Part shown: positions 1 through 10,646 of the stretch, one piece after another
How positions within the stretch are numbered: the first letter of the stretch is position 1
Layout: each line of letters begins with the position of its first letter
Assembly (NCBI RefSeq): GCF_963924675.1
Contig: NC_089225.1
Span: 110,064,313-110,128,312 of the forward strand
Length of the DNA: 64,000 bases
Reading direction: 5' to 3'
Source: Phocoena phocoena
Taxonomy: Eukaryota > Chordata > Mammalia > Artiodactyla > Phocoenidae
Made by a program: the position numbers and the translations under genes
The notes under the pieces: generated by a model
Seen by the model: the letters and a program-made list of their open reading frames with translations, nothing else
Told to the model about the DNA's origin: nothing
Databases searched by the model: none

Positions 1-774
1 AGCAACCCGTCCACAGCAATAACAAAAAGCACAAAGAAACGAACAGCAAACGTTGTCTAGACCCCGTCCCAGGACAAGTAAGTTAAACTTTCTGAGGGTG
101 GTGCCAGGCGCTGCCTTTGCTTAAAGCTCCCCAGATGCCAAACAGCTGTTTCCCCGGGCTGTCTGATAATCTCTGGCTATCTGTTTCTATCTGAGAGCCA
201 GGCCCTAAAAACTGGACAGGAAGATGCGGGGCAGAGAGGGTGTCAGCTGTGGTTCACTATAGGGGTCACTGTCAGGGAGATCAACTGGGCCACATCTTTG
301 GGGAACCTTAGCATTTGTTCTCTAAGAGGTTGGACGCTAAGATGAAGAGGAAGTGTTCACCGCTGGTGGGCAGTGTCCCTAGAGTAGGTTCTCCCTGTCT
401 CCTTCCACAGCGAGGTGTCAGGATTCAAGTGGGGAAGAAGCCTAGGGTCTGAGCATCCTTATGAAAACCTTGCCCTGAGCCTTTGGGGACCACACAGTGT
501 GAGTCAGATTCCTCCCTTGCTTCCTTGGTACAGTTCTCTCTTCTTTCATGCTCTCTGTGTAGGCTGATAGCCCCTTTTTTTAAACCCCTTTGTTATTGTT
601 TTGGGGGTATTTCAGGAAGAAGGGCTACTCAATGCATGTGTTAAGTCTGCTGCTTCCAACCAGAGAGCTGTACAAAACTTCCTAACAGGGCCTTCCTTCA
701 TCCCAGCTTTATGTCCAGACACACCCCCTTTACTCTCTGGGAAAACAGCCCCCTCTCATCCTCACATGCTTACT
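1..774. other. Unassigned DNA, no gene seen
   Basis: No recognisable repeat or credible exon. The short open frames (up to 84 codons, reaching into the following L2) lack any recognisable domain. Composition is ordinary for mammalian intergenic or intronic DNA. Confidence 0.5.
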
Positions 775-1070
775 CTGTCCTTCCTTCCACAGGGCCTTTG
801 CACATGCTCCTCCCTCTGCCAGGACCACTCTTCCCTTTGCAGTCTGCCTACCTAACTCCTTCTCACCTGCCACGGTCGAGTCCAAGCACCAGTCCCTGAG
901 TGGGGCCTTCCCTGCAGGACACTGTAGTGTGGTTTGATTACTTTATTAATGTCTGTCTTCCCAACTCAACCACAAGTTCATGAGGCCAGAAAGCTTGTCT
1001 GATTGTGTGCACCATTGCATCTATCTTCTCTACTCAGTAAATATTTTTTGAATGAACAAATGAATGAATG
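775..1070 (+). repeat. L2 LINE 3' end
   Basis: The stretch follows the usual order of an L2 3' terminus: ttccacagggcctttgcac, a Cys/Ser-coding-like segment, ccttccctgcaggac, gtctgtcttcccaactcaac, tcatgaggccagaaagctt, and finally cagtaaatattttttgaatg followed by aatgaatg repeats. The terminal GAATGAATG tail sets the plus orientation. L2 is an ancient, inactive non-LTR retrotransposon of mammals, and this is a 5'-truncated relic. The assignment is by remembered consensus order. Confidence 0.75.
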
Positions 1071-1895
1071 GGAAGGTGGGGCTTGAAGGCATTTTCATTT
1101 CGGCAATTGTGCGGGGTGGTACGAACTGGCTTCACGGGCTGGCGACGTTGCCGCGTCTCAAGACTCTTTCAACAATATGGGAACTATTCAGAGCTTCCCT
1201 GGTCTGCAGTCAAAAAACTAAACGTGAACTAAACTGGGCTTTTACTGATAAGATCTCTAAGACCAAAGTACACAGGTATTGCAAGCTTATTTAATATTTA
1301 ATATTCAGTTTCTAATACTAGCATCCTAGATTAAGGAGAGAGTTAGGCCACCTGCATTCAGTCCTTTCTTGCACTTCTCACCAAACATCTGTCCATCTGG
1401 TATGTTAGGATCTCAGTAAAAAGGACGCAAAATCCATGTCGAGTTGAGTGTTGTGGCAAACCTTAGGAACGTTCAATAAAAGCCATAAAACAAATGAAGC
1501 TGCAGATATGGTGGATGGAAAAAATGCTGCCACTTGCAGGGATGAGTCTTTGGGTGGTTGAACGCGATTCTCTGAGTTCCATTCCCTTGAACAAGCAGCC
1601 TGTCAAGGAAATGTGGATGCAAGTGATGGCCTCATTCTTTGATACGGTTGTTAAGTGTCCCTCCATCGAATAGAACGTTAGACAAGCAGAGTCCGGGACA
1701 AGTTCTCTACTATGAGCCTTGGTGCAGATTGCCACCCCTGCCTAATCCACCACCCCCCGCCCTGCACACATAAGCATTCTAAATCTGGCCCTTTCTCTGA
1801 CAAAAGCTTCTTAGTTTTCTACGTAGCAACTAAAAGCAGACTGGTCAAGAATCCAGAAAGCTGACGTGCACCAGCTCTGCTCCCGGCTAGCTTGG
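1071..1895. other. Unassigned DNA
   Basis: No family recognised. A 90-codon minus-strand frame (1463-1735) has no recognisable domain and is probably chance. Confidence 0.45.
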
Positions 1896-2010
1896 ACATG
1901 GGAAAAGTCCACTTTCCCTGGTTTTGTGTCTCTTTACTCAGTGATCAAGTGGGACTAGAGGGGCTTTAATTCCTTCTCGTTCTAATATTTTGTGCTTCTT
2001 TTAGGAGTTC
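1896..2010. repeat. Possible ancient MIR-like relic
   Basis: The order ctttccctggttttgtgtctc, then ggactagaggggctttaattcc, then cgttctaatatttt resembles the old mammalian repeat whose consensus reads as cagtttcc, gactagatgatctctaagg and ctaacattcta. Divergence is high and the family name is uncertain. A sequence like its reverse complement lies at 6210-6330. Confidence 0.35.
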
Positions 2011-2234
2011 TGGCCCTCAGTGTCTTTTACTTGCGTGGGACACCACCGTGTCTTGCTTTATTAGGACTGGCAAGGCGGGGAGGTACCCAGGAGTGGAGAG
2101 AGAGGTTTGAGATCCAGGCAGGCTCCTAGAAGAGAGCGACAGATTGGTGGGAATTAGAGAGCCCTGTAGATTTTAGGGACGGAAAATTGGTCTAAAACAT
2201 ACTCAGAGGAAAATCAATAAGCTATCAGGATTGC

Positions 2235-2735
2235 GTATTCAATCTCCATTGCTGTGTAACAAATTACCTCAAAACTTAGTGGTTTAAATACTCCATCTCA
2301 TGGTTTCTGTGGATCAGAAGTCCGAACACAGCTTTTCTGCAGCCTCTGCTCAGGGTTTCCAACAGGCTGAAATCAAGGTGTCACGGAGGTGTTAGCAGCT
2401 GAGAGTGGACAGGGGAGCGATCGGCTCCCAAGCACACATAGCTGTAGGGAAGATGCAGTTCCTCACTGGCTCTCCAACAGGATGGCCGGCTCCATCCCAC
2501 TGTGCAAGCAGGAAGGGGGATACTCTGCCAGCAGAACAGAAGTCACCATTTTATGTAACTTAATTATGAAAATGACCTCCATCACCTTTTACATCTTACT
2601 GGCCAGAAGCAAGTCCCTACATGCAGCCCACAACAGGGTGGGAAGATCTCACATCTCTCCATCCTCCTGGAAGTGGAGTCTGTTGGGAGCACCAGGTCTT
2701 GCATGGTGGCCAACATAGGCATCGAGAGAGTGCCC
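2235..2735 (-). repeat. Old LTR-like interspersed repeat
   Basis: Starts with the motif ctgtgtaacaaattacctc followed by aaaacttagtggtttaaat, and then ggatcagaagtccg and gaaatcaaggtgtcac. This is the reverse strand of a common mammalian repeat that ends with a tttaagccactaag-type motif. Related copies lie at 40915-41500 (minus) and 58560-58925 (plus). It is probably an ancient LTR, but I cannot name the subfamily. The 109-codon frame inside it is chance. Confidence 0.5.
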
Positions 2736-3205
2736 GAATGGAATATTACTCAGCCACTAAAAAGAATGAAAAAATGCCATTTGCAGCAACATGGATGGAC
2801 CTAGAGATTATCATACAAAGCGAAATAAGTCAGAAAGAGAAAGACAAATACCATATGATATCATTTATATGTGGAATTTAAAATACGACAAATAAGCATG
2901 TCTATGAAAGAAAAACAGAGTCACAGATATAGAGAACAGACTTGTAGTTGCCAAGAAATAGGGGTTATGGGGGAGGGAGGGATTGGGAGTTTGGGGTTAG
3001 CAGATGCAAACTGTTATATATAGGATGGATAAACAACAAGGTCCTACTGTATAGCTCAGGGAACTGGATTCAATATCCTGTGATAAACCATCATGGAAAA
3101 GAATCTGAAAAAGAATATGTATAACTGAGTCACTTTGCTGTACAGCAGAAACTAAACACAACATTGTAAATCAACTATACTTCAATAACATTTTAAAAAA
3201 ATAAA
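2736..3205 (+). mobile_element. L1 3' end, 5'-truncated (cetartiodactyl type)
   Basis: Begins in the terminal part of the L1 (aatggaatattactcagcca, catttgcagcaacatggatg) and runs through the 3'UTR landmarks cagaaagagaaagacaaata, gatatcatttatatgtggaa, tcctactgtatagctcaggg and cactttgctgtacagcagaa to the end acattgtaaatcaactatac plus an A-rich tail. Only the last 470 bp are present, as expected from truncated target-primed reverse transcription. No target-site duplication is visible. It lies between an LTR-like copy and an MLT1 copy. Confidence 0.85.
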
Positions 3206-3206
3206 G

Positions 3207-3620
3207 GGGGCACCAGTGCTGCGTCAGTGTCCTGGGGCCACCCTACCAAATCACCTCAGCTTAACAACAGAAATGTGTTGTCTCACAGTCCGGAGGCCAG
3301 AGTCCAAGTGTCGGCAGGGTTGGCTCCTTCTGAAAGCTGTGGGGAACAGCGTGCTCCAGGCCTCTCTTGTAGCTTCTCGTGACCTCAGGTGTCCTAGGCT
3401 TGTAGATGTGTTTTTCCCGTGTCTTCACATTGTCTTCCCTTTGTGTACGTCTCTCTCTGGGTCCACATTTCCTCATTTTGCAAGGACACCAGACATCATT
3501 CAGGCCATCTAATGGCCTCAACTTGATCATCCACAAAGACCTTACTTCCAGATAAGGTCGCATTCACAGGTACTGGGACTTAAGCGTCTTTCGGGAAGAC
3601 ACAATTCAACCATGACAAGT
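3207..3620 (-). repeat. MLT1-type LTR (ERVL-MaLR relic)
   Basis: Reading the minus strand gives the MLT1 order. On the plus strand the landmarks are ccggaggccagagtccaag, tgtcggcagggttggctcc, gtcttcacattgtcttccc, aaggacaccagacatcattc and acacaattcaaccatgaca. It is a solo, decayed LTR of an ancient MaLR element with no internal coding region next to it. Similar copies lie at 12154-12508 (plus) and 29190-29530 (minus). Confidence 0.7.
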
Positions 3621-3724
3621 GCTAACACACAAATAGTTTTTTTCTGACATAAACCATACTTGGCTAGGGTTTTGACTTTTTTAAAGTAGGCCATTGTTTT
3701 GTTTTGTTTTTCCTGAAACATTGA

Positions 3725-3935
3725 ATATTTTTTATTTATGTTGGGGTGTAATTCACATAACATAGAGCTAACCACTTAGAAGTGAACTATTCAGTGACAT
3801 TTAGTCCATTCCCAATGTTGTGAAACCACGACCTCTATCTAGTTCCAAAACATTTTCGTCACCCCGAAAGGAAACTCTGTACCCATGAAACAATGGCTCC
3901 CCAGCCCCTGGCAACCCCCAACCTATGCCTTTGCT
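3725..3935 (-). repeat. L1M 3'UTR fragment
   Basis: Plus-strand landmarks tgtaattcacataacatag, agtgaactattcagtgacat, ttgtgaaaccacgacctcta, attttcgtcaccccgaaagg and agcccctggcaacccccaac match the reverse strand of the common L1MC/L1ME 3'UTR. It is an old relic. Confidence 0.7.
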
Positions 3936-4034
3936 TTTTAAGGGATTATTTTGAGTGTAATGAGCTTACTCTGGTCTATCTCCCTACCCTTCACCTGGGC
4001 ATCCCCAGAGAGATGGGGATGAGTAATACTACCA

Positions 4035-4444
4035 TGTTAGGCAGGGTTCTCCAGATAAACAGAGCCAACAGGATGTGTATGTGTATAGAGAGAGAGATTT
4101 ATTTTAAGTAATTGGCTCACACGATTGTGGAGGCTTAGTGAGCCTGTACTCTGAGGGGGTAGTTCCGGCAGGCCGACTCAGGGAAGAGTTGCAATTCAAG
4201 TCTAAAGGCCGTCTGCTGGCAGAACTCCCGACTGCTTGGGGGACATCAGTCTTTGAGACCTTCAGCTGATTGGGTGTGGCCCACCCACACGATGGGGGGG
4301 CATCTGCTTTCCTCAAAGCCCACCAACTGAAACGTAAACCTCACCAAAAGAAAACACACACACCCCAGAAACACCTAGAATAACGTTTGACCTACTATCT
4401 GGGCACCGTGAACCAGCCAGGTTGACAAACACAGTTAACCGTCA
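4035..4444 (-). repeat. TG...CA LTR-like repeat
   Basis: Bounded by tgttaggcagggttctccag and a terminus like cagttaaccgtca, the TG...CA ends expected of a retroviral-type LTR. Internal landmarks are agagatttattttaagtaat, ggctcacacgattgtggagg and aacgtttgacctactatctg. The same family is present in plus orientation at 17391-17874. I set the strand by where a polyadenylation-like motif lies in the family. The subfamily name is not certain. Confidence 0.6.
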
Positions 4445-5031
4445 TGATCGTGAATCATCACCCCCTTTCAAGAAGTGAGAAAACTGAGCTCCAGGGAAGG
4501 GAGCAGCCCCTGGTGAGATGGAGAAGCTGTTTGGTCCCAGACAGGCTGGCTTCAGTGTCCACACTCTATCCCCCACGCACAGCATCTGTCCACACACCAG
4601 CCTCAAATAAACTGCATCCGAGACCATGGACCCCTTCTCACGCAGGGGTTTCTCCACCCTCCTGGTCTTGCGCATGTTGAGAGTTTCTTCCAGGCCTTTG
4701 GGCAGCAAGAAACCTGCAGGAGCTCCTCTGAAAGCAGCTCGTGTCTCCTATTAGGACACCTTTGGGTTCTACTGTCCTAACCCACCTTCTACAAGAGCAC
4801 TGGATTTCCCCTCTTCTCCTACCTTCCTGGGTGTCTCCCTCCTCCCCCCTGGTCCCCTTGTTCCCCGGGCTTCACTGCAGTCCCTGTGGCTCACACAGTC
4901 CCCTGACTATCCCTGCACTTACTGGCCTCAGAACGTTCCACAGTCTTCACTAAAATAAACGTGAAAAGCACTTCAGGCTGCTGGAAATCACTGTAGGAGG
5001 AATGGATTGCAGGCCGCACATTCAGGTGTGC
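4445..5031. other. Unassigned, pyrimidine-rich DNA
   Basis: Contains C/T-rich stretches around 4790-4870. No exon, CpG island or repeat family was recognised. Confidence 0.45.
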
Positions 5032-5457
5032 AAGAAAAAACACTTTTAAGCCAGACAGAGAAAGACAAATATCATATGATATCACTTATATGTGGAATCT
5101 AAAAAAAAAAAAAATAAGATACAAATGAACTTGTGTATGAAACAGAAGCAGACTCACAGACATAGAAAACAAACTTACGGTTACCGAAGGGGAAAAGCCG
5201 GGAGGGATAAATTAGGAGGCTGGAATTTACATATACACACTATTATATATAAAAGAGATAAACAAGGACCTACTGTGTAGCACAGGGAACTCTACTCAAT
5301 ACTCTGTAATGACCTATATGGGAAAAGGATCTAAAAAAGAGTGGATATATGTATATGTAGAACTGATTCACTTTGCTGTACGGCAGAAACTAACACAACA
5401 TTGTAAATCAACTCTACTTCAATTAAATAAATAAATAAATAAGAAAAAACACTTTTA
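5032..5457 (+). mobile_element. Truncated L1 with perfect 17-bp TSD
   Basis: The L1 body (5049-5440) carries gaaagacaaatatcatatga, tcacttatatgtggaatcta, agcagactcacagacataga, cctactgtgtagcacaggga and acattgtaaatcaactctac, then an (AAAT)n tail. It is flanked by identical copies of aagaaaaaacactttta at 5032-5048 and 5441-5457. This is a textbook target-primed insertion of about 392 bp. The perfect duplication suggests it is younger than the L1M relics nearby. Confidence 0.92.
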
Positions 5458-6205
5458 TTTCCTAAAAGTAACAGCATAGGGGCCACACAAAGGGGAGGGT
5501 GGGAGACTGTAGCAGGGGTCAAGGGCAGATCCTATCCATCATCCTCTGTATGTCCGGTAACTGCCCCAGGCCTGCGGTGCCTTCCCTGCACCCTCGAGCC
5601 CAGCATCCCCTACCCTCCCTCCCTCTGAAATCAGCCACGTGTGGGCCACTGACGTGGAGCCCAGCCTGCCCCTCCTGGCCGGCAGAGCCTGGGGACCTCG
5701 GTCCCTCCTCCATCTCTTAGAATCACCCCCAGACAATCCTGTCTCTGCTTTTCCCTAGAGGTAAACGGTGTCACTTCACGTCCTTTACGACACCTACCCT
5801 CAACTTCCATCACTACCAAGGGCATTGGAAACAGGTGTCCGGAAATCCAGCCCAAGCCTGGTCAGAGGCCTGGCCACTCCACAGCTGCCTTCAGCCTGAA
5901 TGCGCAGAGAGACTAAAGAAAGGCAGGGGAGGAGAAACCACCCTCTATACCTGGAAAAGTTATTCCGCCAAACTGAAGAACGCGCTCAGAGAATTTTCTT
6001 GGGACCTTATCAAAACGGCGTCTGGAGAGAAGGGTTTAGATGGGACGCACTGCTGTGACTTGGACTCCACTTCCCAAAGCCCTGGGGTCTCACTTTGGAA
6101 ATGGCACGAGGCGCCTGTTTGTCACAGAGACTCAGTAAAGAGAACACGCTTCATCAACAGTTCAGTGCATCCCCCAAGAAATAAAAGCAACGGTGGTGAG
6201 AAGAA
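5458..6205. other. Unassigned, moderately GC-rich DNA
   Basis: Holds a 124-codon plus-strand frame (5835-6209) without recognisable domain and with no splice or promoter context. No repeat family identified. Confidence 0.4.
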
Positions 6206-6335
6206 ATGAAATTAAAAATTGAGAGCTGAGAGCAGCCTTAGAGATCATCTAGTCCAATATCCTGCCTGAGTCAAGGGCCTGAAAAGTGAAATTATGTGTC
6301 CAGGCCTTCAGTGAATTAGGAAGGGATGCAGCCAG
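6206..6335. repeat. Possible ancient MIR-like relic, opposite to 1896-2010
   Basis: The core agagatcatctagtccaat with gagagctgagagcagcctta upstream matches a widely dispersed ancient mammalian repeat. Decay is strong, and the family is not named with confidence. Confidence 0.4.
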
Positions 6336-7571
6336 TACCCCACTGTTGTCCCACGTAGGGGGGTTTCTCAACAGGCCCACAGCCCAGATCCCGGGCAGGA
6401 CCCCCTCAGTCAACCGCCGAGGCTGTCTGGACCCCCACGGGTGATGAGAAGCAGTAGAGAAGTCACGCCAATAGACCTCGTGTTTGGCAGCAGACGTTAC
6501 AGAAGGATATTTCCAGATGTGTACGTAGACATTTTACAACACAGAATGCTTTTCAGAGGCACATTTTACAAAATGCCAGTCCACGAGGAGATAATAGGGG
6601 GCCTTCAGAAGAAGAGGAAACCAGGATGGCTGAACATTTCTGCTCTCTTTGAGTAAAACCACAAAAACCGCAGCAGGAACAAATGTGACAGAAGAAGGCT
6701 TCCTGCCAAACGTGGGAACGGGGGAGAGGAGATTCTTTCCTTTATAACTGAGACAGAGACTGATCCCTCACCGGAAGTGGAAGATGTCTCTCCAGAGAAC
6801 AGGCTGTTCCCACGGTCACAAAACACGCTCATTTCCGAGAGACAAATGGGGTGACCCGTCAGCCCTGAGTTTATGTAATAATGTATCTCAGTATTTATGA
6901 GACTTTGCAACAAAGGTAACTAAAAGTGGGAGCAGGGTTCAATATAATGACACCCCGAGATCTATACACTTGGCTTTGAAAACAGACAAATGACAAAAAG
7001 AAATATTTATTGACTAAAAACTAAACAGAGAGCTTAAGTGTTTCTTTTTCTTATTATGTCGTAGATTAAATTTAGTCTTGTAGAAGATTTAAAACATCTC
7101 AGAAGCCACAAACTTACTTCTAACTTCTACTGGGATGGTCTCCGGCTGCAGCCAAGTTGTCCCAGCCACCGTCTCAGCCGTGCTTTGTGCTGCTGTGAAG
7201 ACAGGATGCCGTGTGACGGTCCTCATGGACAAGTAGTGCAGCATCTTCCGTCCCTACAGCTGATGAGCTTAATCTATGATCTGATTACAATGCCCAAGGA
7301 GACCCAAAGGCCTTTTGGAGAAGTGGCTCATAAAACAGGATCAGATAAGCTAGAAGTGAACACAAAAGCTGACTCCAGGGGTTTATCTTTGGAAGCACCA
7401 GCATGAGAAAGGAAAGCGGAGCTGACATTTCACGGCACTCCTAATTATGCGTCACATTTTTTTTCTCTGCACCCCCTTTCTTCCATATCAAGAGTGAGTA
7501 CAATTGCTAAAATATCCTGGAATACGGAGACATGATGCAGCTTTTCAAAAATGACTATAGTTAAGAGGATT
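6336..7571. other. Unassigned DNA
   Basis: No repeat or gene recognised over about 1.2 kb. Frames of 71-102 codons (for example 6441-6656 and 6605-6913 minus) lack domain signatures. The 7000-7090 segment is A/T-rich. Confidence 0.4.
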
Positions 7572-7761
7572 TCAAGAGCATTTTATCTTTTTTTTTTTGA
7601 ACTTTCATTGACTTTTTTAATTTTTTTAATTAATTTTTATTGGAGTATGGTTGCTTTACAATGCTGTTAGCCTCCACTGCACAACAAAATGAATCAGCCA
7701 TACACATACAGATATCCCCTCCTTTTTAGACTTCCCTCCCATTTAGGTCAAGAGCATTTTA
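7572..7761 (-). mobile_element. Short L1 3' end with 14-bp TSD
   Basis: The insert (7586-7747) reads, on the plus strand, as a poly(T) stretch then ttattggagtatggttgct, tttacaatgctgttagcc and atgaatcagccatacacata. That is the reverse strand of an L1 3' terminus. Identical tcaagagcatttta copies at 7572-7585 and 7748-7761 form a perfect 14-bp target-site duplication. Only about 160 bp of the element were copied. Confidence 0.85.
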
Positions 7762-7895
7762 CCTTGGTTGGACTATAATCCTAAAGAGCCCACTTCTAAA
7801 CACAAGCTTAATGTTACAATCTTGGAAAAGAATAAAATAAAAACAGTTTGGGCCACTTAATCAAATCACACAGCTACATCTTTATTGAAGAAAAA

Positions 7896-8244
7896 GGGAC
7901 TTCCCTGGTGGCGCAGTGGTTAAGAATCTGCCTGCCAATGCAGGGGACACCGGTTCGATTCCTAGTCCAGGAAGATCTCACATGCCACGGAACAGCCAAG
8001 CCCGTGCACCACAGCTACAGGGCCTGTGCTCTAGAGCCCGCGAGCCACAACTACTGAGCCCCCGCGCCACAACTACTGAAGCCCTCGCGCCTAGAGCCCA
8101 TGCTCCGCAACAAAGAGAAGCCACCACAATGAGAAGCCAGTGCACCACAAAGAAGAGTAGCCCCTGCTCGCCGCAACTAGAGAAAGCCCGCATGCAGCAA
8201 CAAAGATCCAATGAAGCCAAAAATTAATTAGTTAATTAATTTTA
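7896..8244 (+). mobile_element. CHR-type SINE, long form
   Basis: Starts gggacttccctggtggcgca with a tRNA-Glu-like head: the A-box-like tggcgcagtggttaag and the B-box-like ggttcgattcc. The body holds repeated ccacaactactga modules, agagcccgcgagccacaac and agaagccaccacaatgaga, then ends in a taattaattaa-like A/T tail. These RNA polymerase III SINEs are mobilised by L1 enzymes. No clear target-site duplication is visible, which fits an older copy. Confidence 0.9.
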
Positions 8245-8980
8245 AAAAGATAGAAAGCTGCCATACTCAGTCATGCAATATAGTCGCAGAATTAGTTTCA
8301 GATAGTAACGTAGAACAATAATAGATTAAAGAAGAGAAAAAGCCTGGGATATCTCAACTGATAGAGAAAAAGTATTTAGTAATGCTCAATACCTATTCAA
8401 TAAAAAAAAGAAATTCTCAGCAAACTGGAAGAAGAAATGAACTTCCATAACTTGATAACTTGCAGTCAGTCTTTTTTTGAGGTATGCGGGCCTCTCACTG
8501 TTGTGGCCTCTCCCGTTGCGGAGCACAGGCTCCGGACACGCAGGCTCAGCGGTCATGGCTCACGGGCCCAGCCGCTCCGCGGCATGTGGGATCTTCCCGG
8601 ACCGGGGCACGAACCCGTGTCCCCTGCATCGGCAGGCGGACTCTCAACCACTGCGCCACCAGGGAAGCCCTGCAGTCAGTCTTATCATCCTGTTGGAGAA
8701 ACTTTAGACACATTGCTTTCAAGATTGGTAACAAGACAAGAATGCCCATTATTACAGGTACTGTTGAAGACGCTGACAGAGGTCTGACCAATAATGAAGG
8801 GGAAAAAACAAAGATAAGAATTAAGGAGAAAGAGATTTAAAAAATCATCATTTACAGACTGAACATTTCCTACCCAGAGAAACTAATGGACTCCACAGAC
8901 AAAGTATTAAGAGTAAAAAAAAAGATTATTCTCCAAGCTTTTGGGTACAAGATCCACCTTCCATAGCAATTCTCTACATC
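8245..8980 (+). repeat. L1 ORF2 relic (RT region), interrupted by a SINE
   Basis: Landmarks gatagagaaaaagtatttag, aatgctcaatacctattcaa, ctcagcaaactggaagaaga and, after the SINE, ggtaacaagacaagaatgcc match the reverse-transcriptase region of L1 ORF2 with many changes. No open frame survives. The SINE at 8474-8670 split this sequence and duplicated 13 bp of it. Confidence 0.65.
8461..8683 (-). mobile_element. CHR-type SINE, short form, 13-bp TSD
   Basis: The SINE body (8474-8670) is in reverse orientation: a poly(T) start, then ggtatgcgggcctctcactg, gaggctccgg-type GC-rich middle, and the head ccaccagggaagcc at the right. Perfect tgcagtcagtctt copies at 8461-8473 and 8671-8683 are the target-site duplication. 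It is inserted into an L1 relic. Its strand opposite to the SINE at 7896-8244 makes the two a tail-to-tail inverted pair with about 230 bp between them. Confidence 0.93.
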
Positions 8981-9713
8981 ACATACACAGAACACAGGTG
9001 CATAATCATATGATCATCTCAGTAGGTACAGCAGAAGCAGCTGACAAAATTCAACATTCATTCATGTTAAAAGTTGGCATCAACCTGACAGTAAAGGGAC
9101 CCTCCTTAATTTGATACATTAAGAAAACAGAAAAGAAAAGAAATACAAGAAACCCTTCTAAACTTGGTGGTTAAATGTGAATTGTTGAATTGTTTTCTCT
9201 AGACCAGAAACAAGACAAAGATGCCCACTGGCACCTCTTCTAAACATCACACTGGAGGCTCTAACAGTGTGATAAACCAAGGGGACAAAAAGATGTAAGG
9301 GTTGGAAAGGAAGGTATAAAACTATCATTACTTGCTGACCACATGATGTTAATAAGAAAAGCTAGATGAAATATTAGAATTAATAAGCAAATTTATCAAA
9401 GTCACTGGATAAAAGGTCAATATTAAAACCCAATTTTATCTCTTCATATCAACAATAATCAACCAGAAAATTAAATTTTAAAACATTTTAGTAACATCAA
9501 AAATTATCAAATACCTAGGAATGGATCTTATCAAAGACATGCAAGCCCTTTATAAGGAAAACTACTGAATATTAATGAGAAAATTTAATAAAAAACTAAA
9601 TAAATGGAGAGATGACCATGTTCATGTATTGAAAGGTTCCATGTTATAGTGATGTTGCTTTATTTCAAATTATCTATAGATTCAATGCCATCTCACCCAC
9701 TGCAAAGTCTAAC

Positions 9714-9752
<39 letters not shown>

Positions 9753-10283
9753 TGGCAAGTGTATTCTTAAATATATATGTAAATATAAAGGGCAAAACAT
9801 AGGCAAAGTAATCCTTAGAATTAAGGACAAAGTTGGAGGATAAACTCTGCTTACTTGTATTGGGACAAATAGAGAGAATATAGATGGAACAATGGAACCA
9901 AATAGAGGATCCAAAAGCAGACTCACACATAAAAAGATACTTGATTTATGGCAAAGGTAGCACTGCAGATAAATAGGAAAACTGTGGTCTTTTCACTAAA
10001 TGTGCTGGATCAGCTAGATATCCATATGGAGCGTAATGAATCTCCATTCCTACACCCTAACTTCAGTCTCAAGGATTGTAACTCTAAATGTGAAAGATAA
10101 GAAATAAAACTTCTAGAAGAAAACACAGAATATCTTCATGATCTTGAGGTTGCAAAAATTTATTAAACAGAACCCAAAAAGCAATAATCATAAAGGAAAA
10201 GACTGATAAATTATACTGTGTTATAATTAGGAACTTCTGTTCAACAAAATACATCATTATGAGATTTAAAAAGCAAACCACAG
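8981..10283 (+). repeat. Second L1 ORF2 relic, begins again in the RT region
   Basis: The segment restarts at the RT-region landmark gacaaaattcaacattcatt, which is colinear with sequence already present around 8350. It continues with ccagaaacaagacaaagatg, tacctaggaatggatcttat and ttctagaagaaaacacagaa, all typical ORF2 3' half landmarks. It is heavily mutated. A (TG)16 tract interrupts it at 9717-9749. It continues beyond the SINE at 10284-10631. Confidence 0.75.
9717..9749. repeat. (TG)16 microsatellite
   Basis: An uninterrupted 33-base TG dinucleotide run lies inside the L1 relic. It is a candidate length-variable marker. Confidence 0.97.
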
Positions 10284-10646
10284 GGCTTCCCTGGTGGCAC
10301 AGTGGTTGAGAATCTGCCTGCCAATGCAGGGGACATGGGTTCGAGCCCTGGTCCAGGAAGGTCCTCCATGCCATGGAGCAACTAAGCCCATGCACCACAA
10401 CTACTGAGCCTGTGCTCTAGAGCCCTAGAGCCACAACTACTGAGCCTGCGAGCCACAAGTACTGAAGCCCACGTGCCTAGAGCCCATGCTCCGCAACAAG
10501 AGAAGCCATTGCAATGAGAAGCCCACACACCGCCAAGAAGGGTAGACCCCGCTCGTCACAACTAGAGAAAAGCCCATGAGCAGCAAAGAAGACCCAACGC
10601 AGCCAAAAATAAATAAATTTAAAAATTAAAAAAAAAGCAACCACAG
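10268..10646 (+). mobile_element. CHR-type SINE, long form, with TSD
   Basis: The SINE body (10284-10631) carries the gcttccctggtggcacagtg head, the B-box-like gggttcgagccc, the ccacaactactgagcc modules and an A-rich end. Flanks aaaaagcaaaccacag (10268-10283) and aaaaagcaaccacag (10632-10646) match with a single 1-nt indel. It is nested in an L1 relic. The first 24 or so codons of an antisense open frame here derive from the SINE. Confidence 0.92.

Noticed and set aside
5835..6209. 124-codon plus-strand frame
   Set aside because: No known domain, and the upstream sequence shows no promoter or exon features. Length is within chance expectation for this composition.
7896..8000. SINE head as a tRNA-Glu gene
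   Set aside because: The heads have A- and B-box-like motifs but no complete acceptor pairing, and they are fused to SINE bodies with tails. They are dispersed repeats, not tRNA genes.
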